From positions 1-15,537 of the forward strand of contig CALZIG010000123.1 of the NCBI GenBank assembly GCA_945787585.1: DNA of 15,537 nucleotides, written 5' to 3'. Under the pieces are notes generated by a model. That model was not told where the DNA came from and searched no databases. It saw only the letters and a program-made list of their open reading frames with translations. How positions within the stretch are numbered: position 1 is the stretch's first letter; each line of letters starts with the position of its first letter. The translations under genes were made by a program, and so were the position numbers. Shown here one piece after another: positions 1-8,781 of this stretch. The DNA comes from an uncultured Gammaproteobacteria bacterium. GTDB lineage: Bacteria; Pseudomonadota; Gammaproteobacteria; SZUA-140.

Positions 1-34
1 CAGCGCTCCGTTCTGATAATTAAAATGATCCATC

Positions 35-175
35 TTAAAATATAATTTTATTCAGTAGCTGTGAGGCCGCGGGCAGATAGAGGTCGCCCTTCTGTCCACA
101 GGCCGTTAAGGAAAGAGAAGCCACCACGTAGACAACTGTCCGCAGTAGATCACGCGTTTTGAGAAATTGGAGCAT
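35..175 (-). CDS. lptM: LptM (YifL-type) small outer-membrane lipoprotein
   Basis: This 46-residue gene reads on the minus strand from ATG at 175 to a stop at 35-37. The protein has a positively charged start, a hydrophobic stretch (about residues 13-24) and a lipobox LTAC at residues 23-26. The lipobox is followed directly by GQKGDLYLP, the hallmark of the LptM/YifL family. In Escherichia coli this lipoprotein assists maturation of the LptD LPS-export machine at the outer membrane; that role is taken from the family. It lies 84 bp downstream of cyaA on the same strand, and in relatives it is followed by lysA and/or dapF. A GGAG ribosome binding site on the minus strand (plus positions 6-9) sits five bases from the left edge, so the next gene probably starts just outside. 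Its own ribosome site (GGGAAG) is modest. Confidence 0.87.
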   Translation of the reverse strand: MLQFLKTRDLLRTVVYVVASLSLTACGQKGDLYLPAASQLLNKIIF

Positions 176-198
176 GGTACTTCCCGTCGAAAAAGGTA

Positions 199-228
199 AG
201 TATAAACGTTCGCCGGAAAATTCAGCAA
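199..228 (-). promoter_or_regulatory. Candidate sigma-70 promoter for lptM
   Basis: On the minus strand, TTGCTG (223-228) and TATACT (199-204) are separated by 18 bases, and the lptM start lies about 24 bases below the -10. The -10 is good and the -35 matches only three of six. It would give lptM and the genes after it transcription independent of cyaA. No hairpin terminator is visible between cyaA and lptM, so read-through from cyaA is equally possible. Confidence 0.3.
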
Positions 229-259
229 TCAGAATAGCGGATAATAGTCAGAAAGCGCG

Positions 260-3103
260 TCAGGCAACCTGTCCCGCGTCACTGTCGCGACCCGCGATGG
301 CTTTAAGCTCTGCGTTCAGCTTTGCTTCAATGAAACGCTTATAGTTGAGATAATTAATGGTCTGAAGACTCATCGATGAATCTTTTCCCAGTAAGGCCGC
401 AGGAATATCAATGTCAGTAATATAAATGGGGTAAAGCAGCCCGCTCTTGCGTTGTTCCAGCACATGTCGGGCCACTTCGCTGAAAAGGCCTTCGCCAAAT
501 TCAAGCGAGGTCAATTCCACATCGTTACAGTAAATGGTGTACATCGACTTGCCGTTACCAACATCTTCACCGATCACCTGAAGGTTAAAATAACCGTCGC
601 TGCGTGCATTATTTTCAATTACTTTGCGCTGCAACTGCAGCCGCCCATCACGCCCGCGCCCTGCCTGAAAAAACTGTATTGCGGTCTCAGTTGTCACATC
701 CTCCAGATTGGCAGCATCACCACGCTGGATCATTTGACGGTAGGTTACGGCATCAAAAAATCGACGATATTGATTGAGCAGTACTTCGGGATCCTGATTC
801 TCCACCCGCTGGTAGTAGAGCGACCCCTTTTCATCGACGACATAAACCTCAACGGCATTCCCATCCACCTGATAAAAAAGCTGAATAACGCCTGCTTTAT
901 TGAAACGAAAAACCGTCGGTATCAACGTATTATTCAACGCATAACGATCAATAACCACCGGCGTAAACTGCTCGACGGGTTCGGAAAGCTTATTTAATAG
1001 ATCAAGAAAAGCATCATGCCGACTATATACCAGCGCATCATTTTCGATCTTCAACAGATAATGAGAACGGCCAATGCAAAATAGATAGCAGACTGTGTTT
1101 GCATTTTTACCACTGTAAAAGCACTGACTGACACCTTCAAACAGTTCTTCAACACGTTTTTGAATCACCATGGCACGCCCCGAGGCATCGCACTGGATTC
1201 TTACCTGCGGTGGCTGCATCCCCTTCGAGCGCGGCGTCCATTGTAGATAAGCGCGAAGACAATCGATTATGCCTTTAGGGCCGGTGTAACGAAAGGTTAA
1301 AATCTCCTGCCAACTGGTTTGAAAAACAAAATCAAAAGAGTGCACCAGATTGTTACAAATCCCACCATAACTAAATGCATCGGTTCGATTGCTGGTCATG
1401 TGCTTACCCTCACGCACATGCGCATCAACAACGTCATCGGCAACATTCACAAGCAATGCCGCGCGAATCATTCGCGGTGAATCAGTGAGATCCTCCATGC
1501 TACTCGGGGCGAGTTTCGCGCCGGGAAATAAATTATCAAAGGCGCGTGTTATCGACCTGATCTCATTCATGTTGATCGATATATCTCTGCCCAGCAGGAC
1601 AACGACGGTTCTATCATCCGCCAGCTGATTGAAAAAACACCACGCGGTCAGTTCAACCACACTATGAGCGCGCTTCAACGGTTTTACACTACGCACCTCA
1701 TCGGCACTCACGTTGCCTCTAAAGAGCATCCAGCCGCCATCGCCCCCAACGTGATAAAAAGTCAGATGAGTTTCTACTACATCATCTGAGACACCGCGAT
1801 TGATGATATCGATCTTGCCCGCTTTGCGCTCAAAGGCCGCGTAGAGTTTTCGCCCAAGAATATGCAGATCGCGCTGACTGATCATCGATAGCTGCACATG
1901 ATCCCGTGCAAACTTCGATAAAAATTGATACCCCTGCGTCAACGCATCCACCAGACTGCGCCGCTCTTCAATCACACGATGAATTTTCCATTCCGCGCGC
2001 GTGTCGAGCATCGCCATGTAGTCTCGATCCCAGCCCCACGAAGTCGTTAAATCTTCCATCACCTCGCGTTGCCAGCTCATGTACTTATCATCGACTGGCT
2101 TCCCTAGCTGTTCGTTGACCTTAAAGTAAAAACAACGCCGAACGACTTCCAGTTTGTCTTTTTGATCATCGCCATCAAGATAACTCGCCAGTTTTTTATA
2201 CAGCATAATATACGGGTCCAGGCTAACGATATCGATCTCGCCTTCATGGATCTCCTGTTTGAACTGTGCACACAACAGACTGACATTGGGATATTCACTG
2301 GCGTAAGTCTCCATCAGCATCAATTTGAGTACCGCCTTATAGGGCGAATCCACGCCCTTATATAACTGCCATAATGCGGCGCCAAGAAATTCTTCAGCAG
2401 GGGCCTCGGGCAGCCCGCCAAAATCGATGGTTTCACTGTCGCGGATATCACGCCGTAATTTCAGCCTGTCGACATAGGCATCATAATTTTTTTCTTCTTT
2501 GGGGGGCACTAACCACCACACTGGATAACGTCCCGCCAACAGCAACCCTGTGCGATAAAACTCTTCGAGCAATAGATGGTGTTGCGCACTGCCACTACTC
2601 TCAACCGAAAGCTCTACGACATTTCCTTCCTTAAACTTTTCCGCATCCATCAGAAAAAAATGAACTTCTAAACCATACTCATCGGCCCACTTTTCAATCG
2701 CCTCGGCCTTGCGCTGTAACTCATCGAGTTGCGGCCCTGAGAGATCCGAACGGTGACAGAGCCAGATGTCAAAATCGCTGTTCTCCGAATAAGCGACGGT
2801 GCCACTACTGCCCATCAGGAACATTGAGTGAATATCGTAACGAGGCAGCGCCTTCTTCTTATATTCAAAACTACGTACCAGTTTCTTAGCTGCCTCCAAT
2901 GTGTTCTTGCTCGGCTGGTAATCGGAGACGCCCACCGGGGTGTTTTTCGAAACATAACCGGGAAAAGAGGGGTGGTTGGCATGAAACAGCAGCATCAGCA
3001 CATCCATCACATCGCGCTGGCGGGGGCGTAAGATTTCACGCGTACGCCTCAGGCGCTCACGGTTGAGCCCCATAAAGCGTTTTTTTATTGTTTTGATGTC
3101 CAA
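260..3103 (-). CDS. cyaA: Class I adenylate cyclase
   Basis: The product makes cAMP from ATP in the cytoplasm; cAMP is then sensed by CRP-family regulators. The 947-residue protein has the nucleotidyltransferase motif GSSGT at residues 98-102 followed by SDFDIW, placing the metal-binding aspartates at D110 and D112. This is the catalytic signature of enterobacterial-type (class I) cyclases. A long C-terminal part follows, which in E. coli is the regulatory region. E. coli CyaA is about 848 residues, while Pseudomonas-type members are nearer this length. The start is a TTG at 3101-3103, preceded at 7 bases by AGGGA. The next in-frame ATG, ten codons later, has no ribosome site, so TTG is preferred. 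It is followed by lptM on the same strand and is divergent from the PAS/GGDEF-like gene. No clear -35/-10 pair was found upstream. Confidence 0.96.
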   Translation of the reverse strand: MDIKTIKKRFMGLNRERLRRTREILRPRQRDVMDVLMLLFHANHPSFPGYVSKNTPVGVSDYQPSKNTLEAAKKLVRSFEYKKKALPRYDIHSMFLMGSSGTVAYSENSDFDIWLCHRSDLSGPQLDELQRKAEAIEKWADEYGLEVHFFLMDAEKFKEGNVVELSVESSGSAQHHLLLEEFYRTGLLLAGRYPVWWLVPPKEEKNYDAYVDRLKLRRDIRDSETIDFGGLPEAPAEEFLGAALWQLYKGVDSPYKAVLKLMLMETYASEYPNVSLLCAQFKQEIHEGEIDIVSLDPYIMLYKKLASYLDGDDQKDKLEVVRRCFYFKVNEQLGKPVDDKYMSWQREVMEDLTTSWGWDRDYMAMLDTRAEWKIHRVIEERRSLVDALTQGYQFLSKFARDHVQLSMISQRDLHILGRKLYAAFERKAGKIDIINRGVSDDVVETHLTFYHVGGDGGWMLFRGNVSADEVRSVKPLKRAHSVVELTAWCFFNQLADDRTVVVLLGRDISINMNEIRSITRAFDNLFPGAKLAPSSMEDLTDSPRMIRAALLVNVADDVVDAHVREGKHMTSNRTDAFSYGGICNNLVHSFDFVFQTSWQEILTFRYTGPKGIIDCLRAYLQWTPRSKGMQPPQVRIQCDASGRAMVIQKRVEELFEGVSQCFYSGKNANTVCYLFCIGRSHYLLKIENDALVYSRHDAFLDLLNKLSEPVEQFTPVVIDRYALNNTLIPTVFRFNKAGVIQLFYQVDGNAVEVYVVDEKGSLYYQRVENQDPEVLLNQYRRFFDAVTYRQMIQRGDAANLEDVTTETAIQFFQAGRGRDGRLQLQRKVIENNARSDGYFNLQVIGEDVGNGKSMYTIYCNDVELTSLEFGEGLFSEVARHVLEQRKSGLLYPIYITDIDIPAALLGKDSSMSLQTINYLNYKRFIEAKLNAELKAIAGRDSDAGQVA

Positions 3104-3405
3104 TCTGGAATCCCTGAATGCCCCGGTCTATCGCACTATATCCATATAGAACGTATCGGCGCTTTAATTAAAACCTAGAGATGCGTCACAAAAACAGGAA
3201 CTCATATTACGCAATAAATTTTCGATAACACAATGATTCAGTTAGAATAAAAACCAAACAAACATGTTAATTATCATTTATGATGGGCACAGCTCCCTGC
3301 GCGATTGTCAATGGGCGCTTGATGTAAACAACGCAAATGATAGAAATCTAGCGTCAGGTCAGACATAATCGAACTGAAATAACATAAATTGTCCCGGAGT
3401 AAGTA
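3104..3405. other. Divergent intergenic region between cyaA and PAS/GGDEF-like gene
   Basis: These 302 bases carry no gene. They are AT-rich and must hold the promoters of both flanking genes. Visible symmetric elements are a perfect 10-bp palindrome TTTAATTAAA (3163-3172) and an inverted repeat ATCAT-tt-ATGAT (3273-3284). On the minus strand a TGTGA half-site lies upstream of cyaA, but its second arm is poor, so it is not called as a CRP site. Confidence 0.5.
3341..3369 (+). promoter_or_regulatory. Candidate promoter of the PAS/GGDEF-like gene
   Basis: TAGAAA (3341-3346, four of six to the -35 consensus) and CATAAT (3364-3369, five of six to the -10) are 17 bases apart. They would start transcription about 30 bases before the ATG at 3406. 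A clear ribosome binding site GGAG (3396-3399) follows at proper distance from that ATG. Confidence 0.35.
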
Positions 3406-4203
3406 ATGACGTTTCCCGATAATTTTTCAGATGCTATCCCTGCGATGCTGCAAAATGCACCCGTAGGGCTACTCATCACGGATAAGAAAAAAAAGATCGT
3501 GTGGCTAAACGAGGCCTTACGGGAATACCTTGATGTCGATATCAACGAGATCAAAGGCGCCACGGCCACATCACTAAAAAATGACGCTCTAAAAGCCCTG
3601 CTAAAAGCCAAGAATATCGCTGAACTGCCGGCTAACGCCATTCACGAGCGCCGCTGGACTAAATGCTGGCGAGCACCACTCACTGATAGCGACTCAGGCG
3701 GCACGGTTCACTATTTTTTTGATGTCACAGAGCACCACCAGCTTCATAGCGAAAATGAAGCGCTTAAAAGTGAACTTGAAAACCTCAATATTCACGATAA
3801 AACCACCGGCATGCTGAACCACCACGGGCTGCTACAGACACTGGAGTCACAGGTGTCACGCAGTCGTCGCTATAATAACCCGCTATCACTCATCATCCTC
3901 GAGATTGGTGGCATCAAAGATAAAAAGGGACTGACCGAAGCACTGGTCGCAATTAGCCTGCTGCTCAATGATCAATTGCGCTGGGCCGACCTCGCGGGAC
4001 GTCTGGATAACAATCGATTCTTGCTGATTCTGCCCGAAACCACGGAAAGCGATACCATCGCGCTATCTGAAAAACTCGCCAAACAGATCGGCGAGTTAGA
4101 TAAAGTGCCCAAAGCACTTAAGCTCCGCTGTGCTACCAGCACCTGGGACAAAGGCGATGATATTGATAAATTAATGAGTCGCGCCGAACAGGGTCTCAAA
4201 TAA
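3406..4203 (+). CDS. PAS domain protein with degenerate GGDEF domain
   Basis: The 265-residue protein has no membrane segment or signal peptide and should be cytoplasmic. Residues about 8-110 look like a PAS sensor domain (LLITDKKKKIVWLNEALREYL, ending in FFDVTEHH). A short helical linker (112-128) follows, then a GGDEF-type fold opening with DKTTGMLNHHG at 131-141. The fold is recognisable, but the site is not active-looking. The signature position reads DNNRF (201-205) in place of GGDEF. The metal-binding aspartate of the usual DIDxFK segment is also lost (LEIGGI, 165-170). By family knowledge this predicts no diguanylate cyclase activity, so a protein-interaction or ligand-binding role is more likely. 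The gene ends at a hairpin shared with argH. Start choice is supported by GGAG six bases upstream. The exact function is unknown. Confidence 0.85.
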   Translation: MTFPDNFSDAIPAMLQNAPVGLLITDKKKKIVWLNEALREYLDVDINEIKGATATSLKNDALKALLKAKNIAELPANAIHERRWTKCWRAPLTDSDSGGTVHYFFDVTEHHQLHSENEALKSELENLNIHDKTTGMLNHHGLLQTLESQVSRSRRYNNPLSLIILEIGGIKDKKGLTEALVAISLLLNDQLRWADLAGRLDNNRFLLILPETTESDTIALSEKLAKQIGELDKVPKALKLRCATSTWDKGDDIDKLMSRAEQGLK

Positions 4204-4213
4204 AATCGATAAA

Positions 4214-4251
4214 CGCCCGGGGTGATCTGTTCACACTCATCACACCGGGCG
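4214..4251 (-). terminator. Hairpin between convergent PAS/GGDEF-like gene and argH
   Basis: Arms CGCCCGG (4214-4220) and CCGGGCG (4245-4251) pair perfectly. After one mismatch, GTGAT (4222-4226) pairs with ATCAC (4239-4243), leaving a 12-base loop. On the minus strand the hairpin is followed by TTTATCGATTTTA, a broken U-tract, so it may terminate argH transcription. On the plus strand no T-run follows, so termination of the other gene would be weaker or factor-assisted. Confidence 0.55.
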
Positions 4252-4259
4252 ACTAGCAA

Positions 4260-5654
4260 CTAGCCTTTAATACTATCTCGCGCACGCTGTACCGCCGCCC
4301 GCACCTGCGCTGGCGCAGTGCCGCCGATATGATCACGTGCCGCGACAGAGCCTTGCAGCGTCAACACCTCAAAGACATCACGTTTAATCGCGGGTGAAAA
4401 CTGCGCCAGCTCTTCAAACGACATCTCAGCGAGATCTTTACTGTTTTCTACGCCGTAGCGCACCGCCTTACCGACCACCTCATGCGCATCACGAAAGGCG
4501 ATGCCATTGCGTACCAGATAATCGGCCAGATCGGTCGCCGTCGAAAAACCGCTGCGCGCGGCGTGCTCCATATTTTCGCGCTTGACCTCGATCGCCGGCA
4601 CCATGTCAGCAAAGACGCGCAACGAGCCACGCACGGTATCAATCGCATCGAACAGCGGCTCTTTGTCTTCCTGATTATCTTTGTTGTACGCCAATGGTTG
4701 CCCCTTCATCAGCGTCAACAGACTCATCAGACTGCCAAATACACGCCCCGTTTTACCTCGCACCAGCTCTGGCACATCGGGGTTTTTCTTCTGCGGCATG
4801 ATCGATGACCCGGTACAGAAACGGTCCGGTAGCTCGATAAAATCGAACTGTGCCGAGGCCCACAACACCAGCTCTTCCGAAAAGCGTGATAGATGCATCA
4901 ACAGTGTCGCGGCAAAGGCGCAAAATTCGATCGCAAAATCTCGGTCACTCACTGCATCGAGCGAATTTTCACAGACGCCATCAAAGCCGAGTAGCTTTGC
5001 AGTAAAGGCGCGATCAATCGGATAGCTGGTACCGGCCAGTGCCGCCGAACCGAGCGGCATCACATTGACCCGTTTACGACAATCCATCAGACGACTGTGA
5101 TCGCGCTTGAGCATCTCATACCACGCCAGCATGTGATGGCCGAAGACCACCGGCTGCGCCACCTGTAAATGTGTGAAGCCGGGCAGAATCGTGTCGGCTT
5201 CGCGCTCGGCCAGGTCGAGTAACCCAGCCTGTAGCCGTTTGATCTCAGCCGCAATCAGATCGATTTCATCACGCAGATAGAGGCGAATATCCGTCGCCAC
5301 CTGATCATTGCGGGAGCGCCCCGTGTGCAGCTTCTTACCCGTAATGCCGATATGATCCGTCAGGCGTGCCTCGATATTCATATGCACATCTTCGAGCGCG
5401 ACCGACCAGTTGAACTCATCACGCTCAATATCAAGCTGAATGTCATCCAGCCCCTTCACGATCGTCTCACATTCGTCGCTGCTCAATACCCCAACATGGG
5501 CCAGCATGCGTGCATGAGCGATCGAGCCGGCAATATCGTGCCGATAGAGGCGTTTATCGAACCCCACCGACGAAGTGAAGGCCTCCACAAAGGCGTCGGT
5601 CGGCTCGGTAAAACGACCCGCCCAGGGCTTGTCACTACTGTTATCTATGCTCAT
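4260..5654 (-). CDS. argH: Argininosuccinate lyase
   Basis: This enzyme splits argininosuccinate into arginine and fumarate, the last step of arginine synthesis, and works as a cytoplasmic tetramer. The 464-residue length matches the family. It carries the fumarate-lyase superfamily signature [11 protein letters not shown] at residues 282-292, containing the catalytic serine (S283). It also has the substrate-binding segments TGRSRNDQ (111-118) and the TH pair of GFTHLQ (161-162). The ATG start at 5652-5654 gives the usual N-terminus ([10 protein letters not shown]), although the ribosome site ahead of it is weak. It is divergent from algZ, the same arrangement as in Pseudomonas, and ends at the hairpin at 4214-4251. 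All key residues that can be judged are present. Confidence 0.97.
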   Translation of the reverse strand: MSIDNSSDKPWAGRFTEPTDAFVEAFTSSVGFDKRLYRHDIAGSIAHARMLAHVGVLSSDECETIVKGLDDIQLDIERDEFNWSVALEDVHMNIEARLTDHIGITGKKLHTGRSRNDQVATDIRLYLRDEIDLIAAEIKRLQAGLLDLAEREADTILPGFTHLQVAQPVVFGHHMLAWYEMLKRDHSRLMDCRKRVNVMPLGSAALAGTSYPIDRAFTAKLLGFDGVCENSLDAVSDRDFAIEFCAFAATLLMHLSRFSEELVLWASAQFDFIELPDRFCTGSSIMPQKKNPDVPELVRGKTGRVFGSLMSLLTLMKGQPLAYNKDNQEDKEPLFDAIDTVRGSLRVFADMVPAIEVKRENMEHAARSGFSTATDLADYLVRNGIAFRDAHEVVGKAVRYGVENSKDLAEMSFEELAQFSPAIKRDVFEVLTLQGSVAARDHIGGTAPAQVRAAVQRARDSIKG

Positions 5655-5693
5655 ATGCTTTTATTCCATCGGCTATCATGGGTATGGCGCGGA

Positions 5694-5702
5694 AGTATAG
5701 CA
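5694..5702 (-). promoter_or_regulatory. Extended -10 promoter of argH
   Basis: On the minus strand the sequence reads TGCTATACT. This is a near-consensus -10 (TATACT, 5694-5699) with the TGn extension (5700-5702) that can replace a good -35, and no convincing -35 is seen. Transcription would begin near 5687 and give a leader of roughly 33 bases before the argH ATG. Confidence 0.45.
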
Positions 5703-5858
5703 AGTTTCAGGCGACGAATAATCTACGCTATCGGTTATCTATTTCGCTTTGTTGTAGCAATGGGTTGTAGAAATTGGCATCAAATTCCGATAACAATAGT
5801 AATCACTCCATTTATTGCAGCACCCAACATAACCCGATATAGCGCACCCAATACTGCC

Positions 5859-6977
5859 ATGACACCAGAACAGAGAGCCATCCCGTCACAAACCTCAAAG
5901 GATGGTGAACTGTTCCTGCCCGATTTTTGCAATATCCGCGTTGTCTTTCTGGTAGTGCTGATCGCCGAACTACTCGCCTTTGTGCTCGCACTAGCACCGC
6001 AGGCGACCGCATCAGATCTGTGGGAACGCCTCGGTATCATCTCGATGTTTGTGCAGTGGGTCGCACTGGTCAATGCCGCGCTGTTGTGTGGTCTGCGCCC
6101 GCTGCTCAAATCACAGCGACAAACCACCGTGGCGATCAGTAGTTTTCTGCTGATTCAGCTCGTCACCGCACTGCTCTCGGAGACCACGCTGCGCCTCGCC
6201 GTTTACGTTGGACTGGAACAGACCCTGCCGGCAGCCTCACACGGCGACTTTCTGCTCCACAATATCGCCATCAGTGCCATCGTTAGCGCCGTAGCGCTAC
6301 GCTACTTTTATGTGCAGTATCAGCTCAAACGTAATATAGAGGCGAAATCTCGGGCGCGCTTCGAGGCTCTGCAGGCACGCATCCGCCCCCACTTTCTCTT
6401 CAACTGCATGAACACCATCGCCAGCCTCACGCGCACCCAACCTGCGCTGGCCGAAGAGGTGACTGAGGATCTCGCCGACCTGTTCCGCATCAGCATGACC
6501 GATGACGGCAATGAGGTGCCGATCCACGATGAGCTGGCACTCTGTCGCCGCTACCTCAATATCGAAAAGCTGCGCCTCGGTGAGCGACTCAATATTCGGT
6601 GGGAGATTGACGAACTTCCCGAGGCCGCCACCGTACCCTCTTTAACGCTGCAACCTCTGCTCGAAAACGCCGTCTATCACGGCATCGAGCCGCGCCAGCA
6701 AGCGGGCACGATTGAGATTATTGGCCATCACCGCGCTGACGCGATTGAATTTATCATCGCTAATCCAGCCCCTAAAACGTCATCGAATCGCCGCAACGGC
6801 AATCACATGGCGCTGGATAACATTCGAGAACGCCTCAAAGCAACGTACGGCGATGAAGCATCACTCACCACAGAAACGGTCGATGAGCGTTACTATGTCG
6901 CGATTCGCATCCCTTACAGTTCAACGCCCGCACCGTCAGTCAACCTGTCTGACAATCCATCGGGGCCACGATTATGA
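5859..6977 (+). CDS. algZ: AlgZ/FimS-like membrane sensor histidine kinase (LytS-type)
   Basis: This is the sensor partner of the AlgR-type regulator encoded next to it. From ATG at 5859 it has 372 residues, close to Pseudomonas AlgZ (about 358). An N-terminal FLPDFCNIR segment (19-27) is typical of the family. About four membrane segments follow, near 28-46, 60-79, 91-108 and 133-151. The kinase region has the His-kinase box RPHFLFN (176-182, H178) and the N-box LQPLLENAVYHG (264-275). The glycine box (GNHMALDNIRERL) departs from the usual GxGLxN, as in other LytS/AlgZ proteins. The same frame stays open much further upstream, but that part lies antisense inside argH. This start has no clear ribosome site, so it is provisional. 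The stop overlaps the algR start by 4 nt. Confidence 0.88.
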   Translation: MTPEQRAIPSQTSKDGELFLPDFCNIRVVFLVVLIAELLAFVLALAPQATASDLWERLGIISMFVQWVALVNAALLCGLRPLLKSQRQTTVAISSFLLIQLVTALLSETTLRLAVYVGLEQTLPAASHGDFLLHNIAISAIVSAVALRYFYVQYQLKRNIEAKSRARFEALQARIRPHFLFNCMNTIASLTRTQPALAEEVTEDLADLFRISMTDDGNEVPIHDELALCRRYLNIEKLRLGERLNIRWEIDELPEAATVPSLTLQPLLENAVYHGIEPRQQAGTIEIIGHHRADAIEFIIANPAPKTSSNRRNGNHMALDNIRERLKATYGDEASLTTETVDERYYVAIRIPYSSTPAPSVNLSDNPSGPRL

Positions 6978-7720
6978 GAATTCTGATCACCGATGATGAA
7001 CCCCTCGCGCGTGATCGCCTGCGCAGCCTGATTGAAGAGCTCGACCTCGGCAGCGTCGTCGGCGAAGCAGCTAACGGCAAAGAAGCACTGCAACAGTGTG
7101 AGCGGCTACAGCCCGATGTGGTCCTGCTCGACATACGTATGCCGGAGATGGATGGCATCGAAGCGGCGCTACACCTCGCCAATCTCGAGCGGCCGCCAGC
7201 GGTGATCTTTACCACCGCGTACGGTGACCACGCCCTCGCCGCCTTTGAGGCGCACGCGGTCGATTATCTGCTCAAACCGATCCGCAAGACGCGCCTACAG
7301 GAGGCACTGGAAAAGACGCAGAAGCTCAACCGCGCCCAACTGCAGTCGCTGCAACAGGCCGATGACCCCACCGCGATGCGCAGCCACATCAGCGCACGAG
7401 TACGCGAGACGATTCAACTGATCCCGATTGAAGAGGTGCTTTACTTCCGCGCCGACCAGAAATACGTTGCCGTGCGCCACCTCCACGGCGAGGTATTGAT
7501 CGAAGAATCGCTCAAAACACTGGAACAGGAATTTGCCTCGCTAACCCTGCGCATTCACCGTAACACGCTGATTTGTAAAAAATACCTTGCTGGCATCGGC
7601 AAAGATAGCGAAGGCCATGCACAGCTGCTGCTACGCCATTGCGATGAACCACTGGCGATCAGTCGCCGCCACCTGAGTGAGATCAAACAGCTGCTGAAGC
7701 AGCTCAGTCAGCACCCTTAA
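6974..7720 (+). CDS. algR: AlgR-like LytTR response regulator
   Basis: This is the DNA-binding partner of the AlgZ-type sensor. It is 248 residues long, the same size as Pseudomonas AlgR. The N-terminal receiver domain (1-115) has acidic residues D7/D8, a phosphoacceptor D53 in LLDIRMPEMDG, and the conserved lysine K101 in LLKPI. The C-terminal LytTR DNA-binding domain (about 140-245) shows IEEVLYFRADQKYVAV, IHRNTLI and ISRRHL. In Pseudomonas this regulator controls alginate, type IV pili and other virulence traits; targets here cannot be inferred. It overlaps algZ by 4 nt (ATGA), pointing to translational coupling. hemC lies 128 bp downstream on the same strand, as in Pseudomonas. Confidence 0.92.
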   Translation: MRILITDDEPLARDRLRSLIEELDLGSVVGEAANGKEALQQCERLQPDVVLLDIRMPEMDGIEAALHLANLERPPAVIFTTAYGDHALAAFEAHAVDYLLKPIRKTRLQEALEKTQKLNRAQLQSLQQADDPTAMRSHISARVRETIQLIPIEEVLYFRADQKYVAVRHLHGEVLIEESLKTLEQEFASLTLRIHRNTLICKKYLAGIGKDSEGHAQLLLRHCDEPLAISRRHLSEIKQLLKQLSQHP

Positions 7721-7722
7721 TT

Positions 7723-7742
7723 CGGGTCCATTGCCCTTTTTT
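7723..7742 (+). terminator. Weak candidate terminator after algR
   Basis: A four-pair stem (GGGT/GCCC with one G-U pair, 7724-7736, loop CCATT) is followed by six Ts at 7737-7742. The stem is short, so at best it attenuates, and some transcripts may read through from algZR into hemC. Confidence 0.25.
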
Positions 7743-7784
7743 ATTTGCCTCCCGCCAGCGCAAGCCGTAGCATTACGCCCTCGT

Positions 7785-7799
7785 CAGGGAATAACCCTG
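7785..7799 (+). promoter_or_regulatory. Small hairpin in the hemC leader
   Basis: CAGGG (7785-7789) and CCCTG (7795-7799) form a perfect 5-bp stem with loop AATAA, about 50 bases before the hemC start. It may be a leader structure or an operator. Nothing else links it to regulation. Confidence 0.2.
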
Positions 7800-7848
7800 T
7801 CCACATTTCAATAGCCACAGACCTGAAAACGGGAAGCGTAAAATAAAG

Positions 7849-8781
7849 ATGTCCAGCAATCGAATTGTAATCGCCACACGCCAAAGCCCGCTTGCCCTGT
7901 GGCAGGCAGAACATGTCCAGCGCCGCCTGCGCGAAGCCCACCCCGGCCTTGAGGTTGAACTGCTCAAGATGACCACGCAGGGGGATAAGATCCTCGATAC
8001 GCCACTCGCCAAAATCGGCGGCAAAGGGCTATTTGTGAAAGAGCTGGAAGAGGGACTGCTCGACGGACGCGCCGACATCGCCGTTCATTCGATGAAAGAT
8101 GTACCGGTGGAGCTGCCCGACGGCCTACACCTGCCAGTGATTCTCAACCGCGAAGACCCGCGCGACGCCTTTGTCTCCAATAACTATGATTCATTCGAAG
8201 CGCTGCCCCAGGGGGCGCGCCTCGGCACATCCAGCCTGCGTCGCCAGTGTCAGCTCAGCGCGCTGCGCCCAGACCTGAAAGTGACCAGCCTGCGCGGCAA
8301 CGTCGGCACTCGCCTGCGCAAGCTCGATGAAGGCGAGTATGACGCCATCATCCTCGCCGCCGCCGGGCTGATGCGACTGGAACTGACTGAGCGCATCACC
8401 GCCAAAATCTCCACCGACACCTGCCTGCCGGCGATTGGCCAGGGCGCAGTCGGGATTGAGTGCCGCAGCGATGATCCTCGCGTCTATGAATTGATCAGTG
8501 TGCTGGATGATGAAACGACACACATTCGCGTCGCCGCGGAGCGTGCGCTCAATCACCGCCTCGAAGGGGGCTGTCAGGTGCCGATTGGTGGCCATGCCGA
8601 AATCGATGGCAACACACTGCGCCTGCGCGCGCTGGTGGGTTCTCCCGATGGCGCTGAAATCATCACGGGTGAGGTCAACGGTACGCTGGATGAAGCCGAG
8701 AAAATGGGCGTTGCGCTGGCCGATGACCTGCTTTCACGCGGCGCAGACCGAATCCTCAAAGAGGTCTATGCCAACCGTTAG
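7849..8781 (+). CDS. hemC: Hydroxymethylbilane synthase (porphobilinogen deaminase)
   Basis: The enzyme joins four porphobilinogen molecules into hydroxymethylbilane in the tetrapyrrole (heme, siroheme) pathway. At 310 residues it matches the family length. The active-site features are in place: D84 in HSMKDVP, the arginine pair R131-R132 in TSSLRRQ, and C242 in EGGCQVPIG, which carries the dipyrromethane cofactor. Numbering coincides with the E. coli enzyme. The start ATG at 7849 is preceded by a GGAAG ribosome site. The stop overlaps the hemD start by 14 nt, so the two steps are translated together. It follows algZR and leads hemDXY. Confidence 0.97.
   Translation: MSSNRIVIATRQSPLALWQAEHVQRRLREAHPGLEVELLKMTTQGDKILDTPLAKIGGKGLFVKELEEGLLDGRADIAVHSMKDVPVELPDGLHLPVILNREDPRDAFVSNNYDSFEALPQGARLGTSSLRRQCQLSALRPDLKVTSLRGNVGTRLRKLDEGEYDAIILAAAGLMRLELTERITAKISTDTCLPAIGQGAVGIECRSDDPRVYELISVLDDETTHIRVAAERALNHRLEGGCQVPIGGHAEIDGNTLRLRALVGSPDGAEIITGEVNGTLDEAEKMGVALADDLLSRGADRILKEVYANR

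Noticed and set aside
452..997. 181-codon open frame on the plus strand inside cyaA
   Set aside because: It lies fully antisense to a well-supported enzyme gene, has no recognisable motif and no good ribosome site.
3176..3200. Possible CRP site upstream of cyaA (minus-strand TGTGA followed six bases later by TCTAG)
   Set aside because: Only the first half-site matches; the second arm has two of five, and no well-placed promoter could be fixed next to it.
3260..3290. Fur-box-like AT-rich stretch (TTAATTATCATTTATGAT)
   Set aside because: It matches the iron-box consensus only in part and neither flanking gene is an obvious iron gene; only the short inverted repeat is noted.
8498..8767. Upstream extension of the hemD frame
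   Set aside because: This part lies within hemC in another frame; the family-like hemD N-terminus begins at the ATG at 8768.
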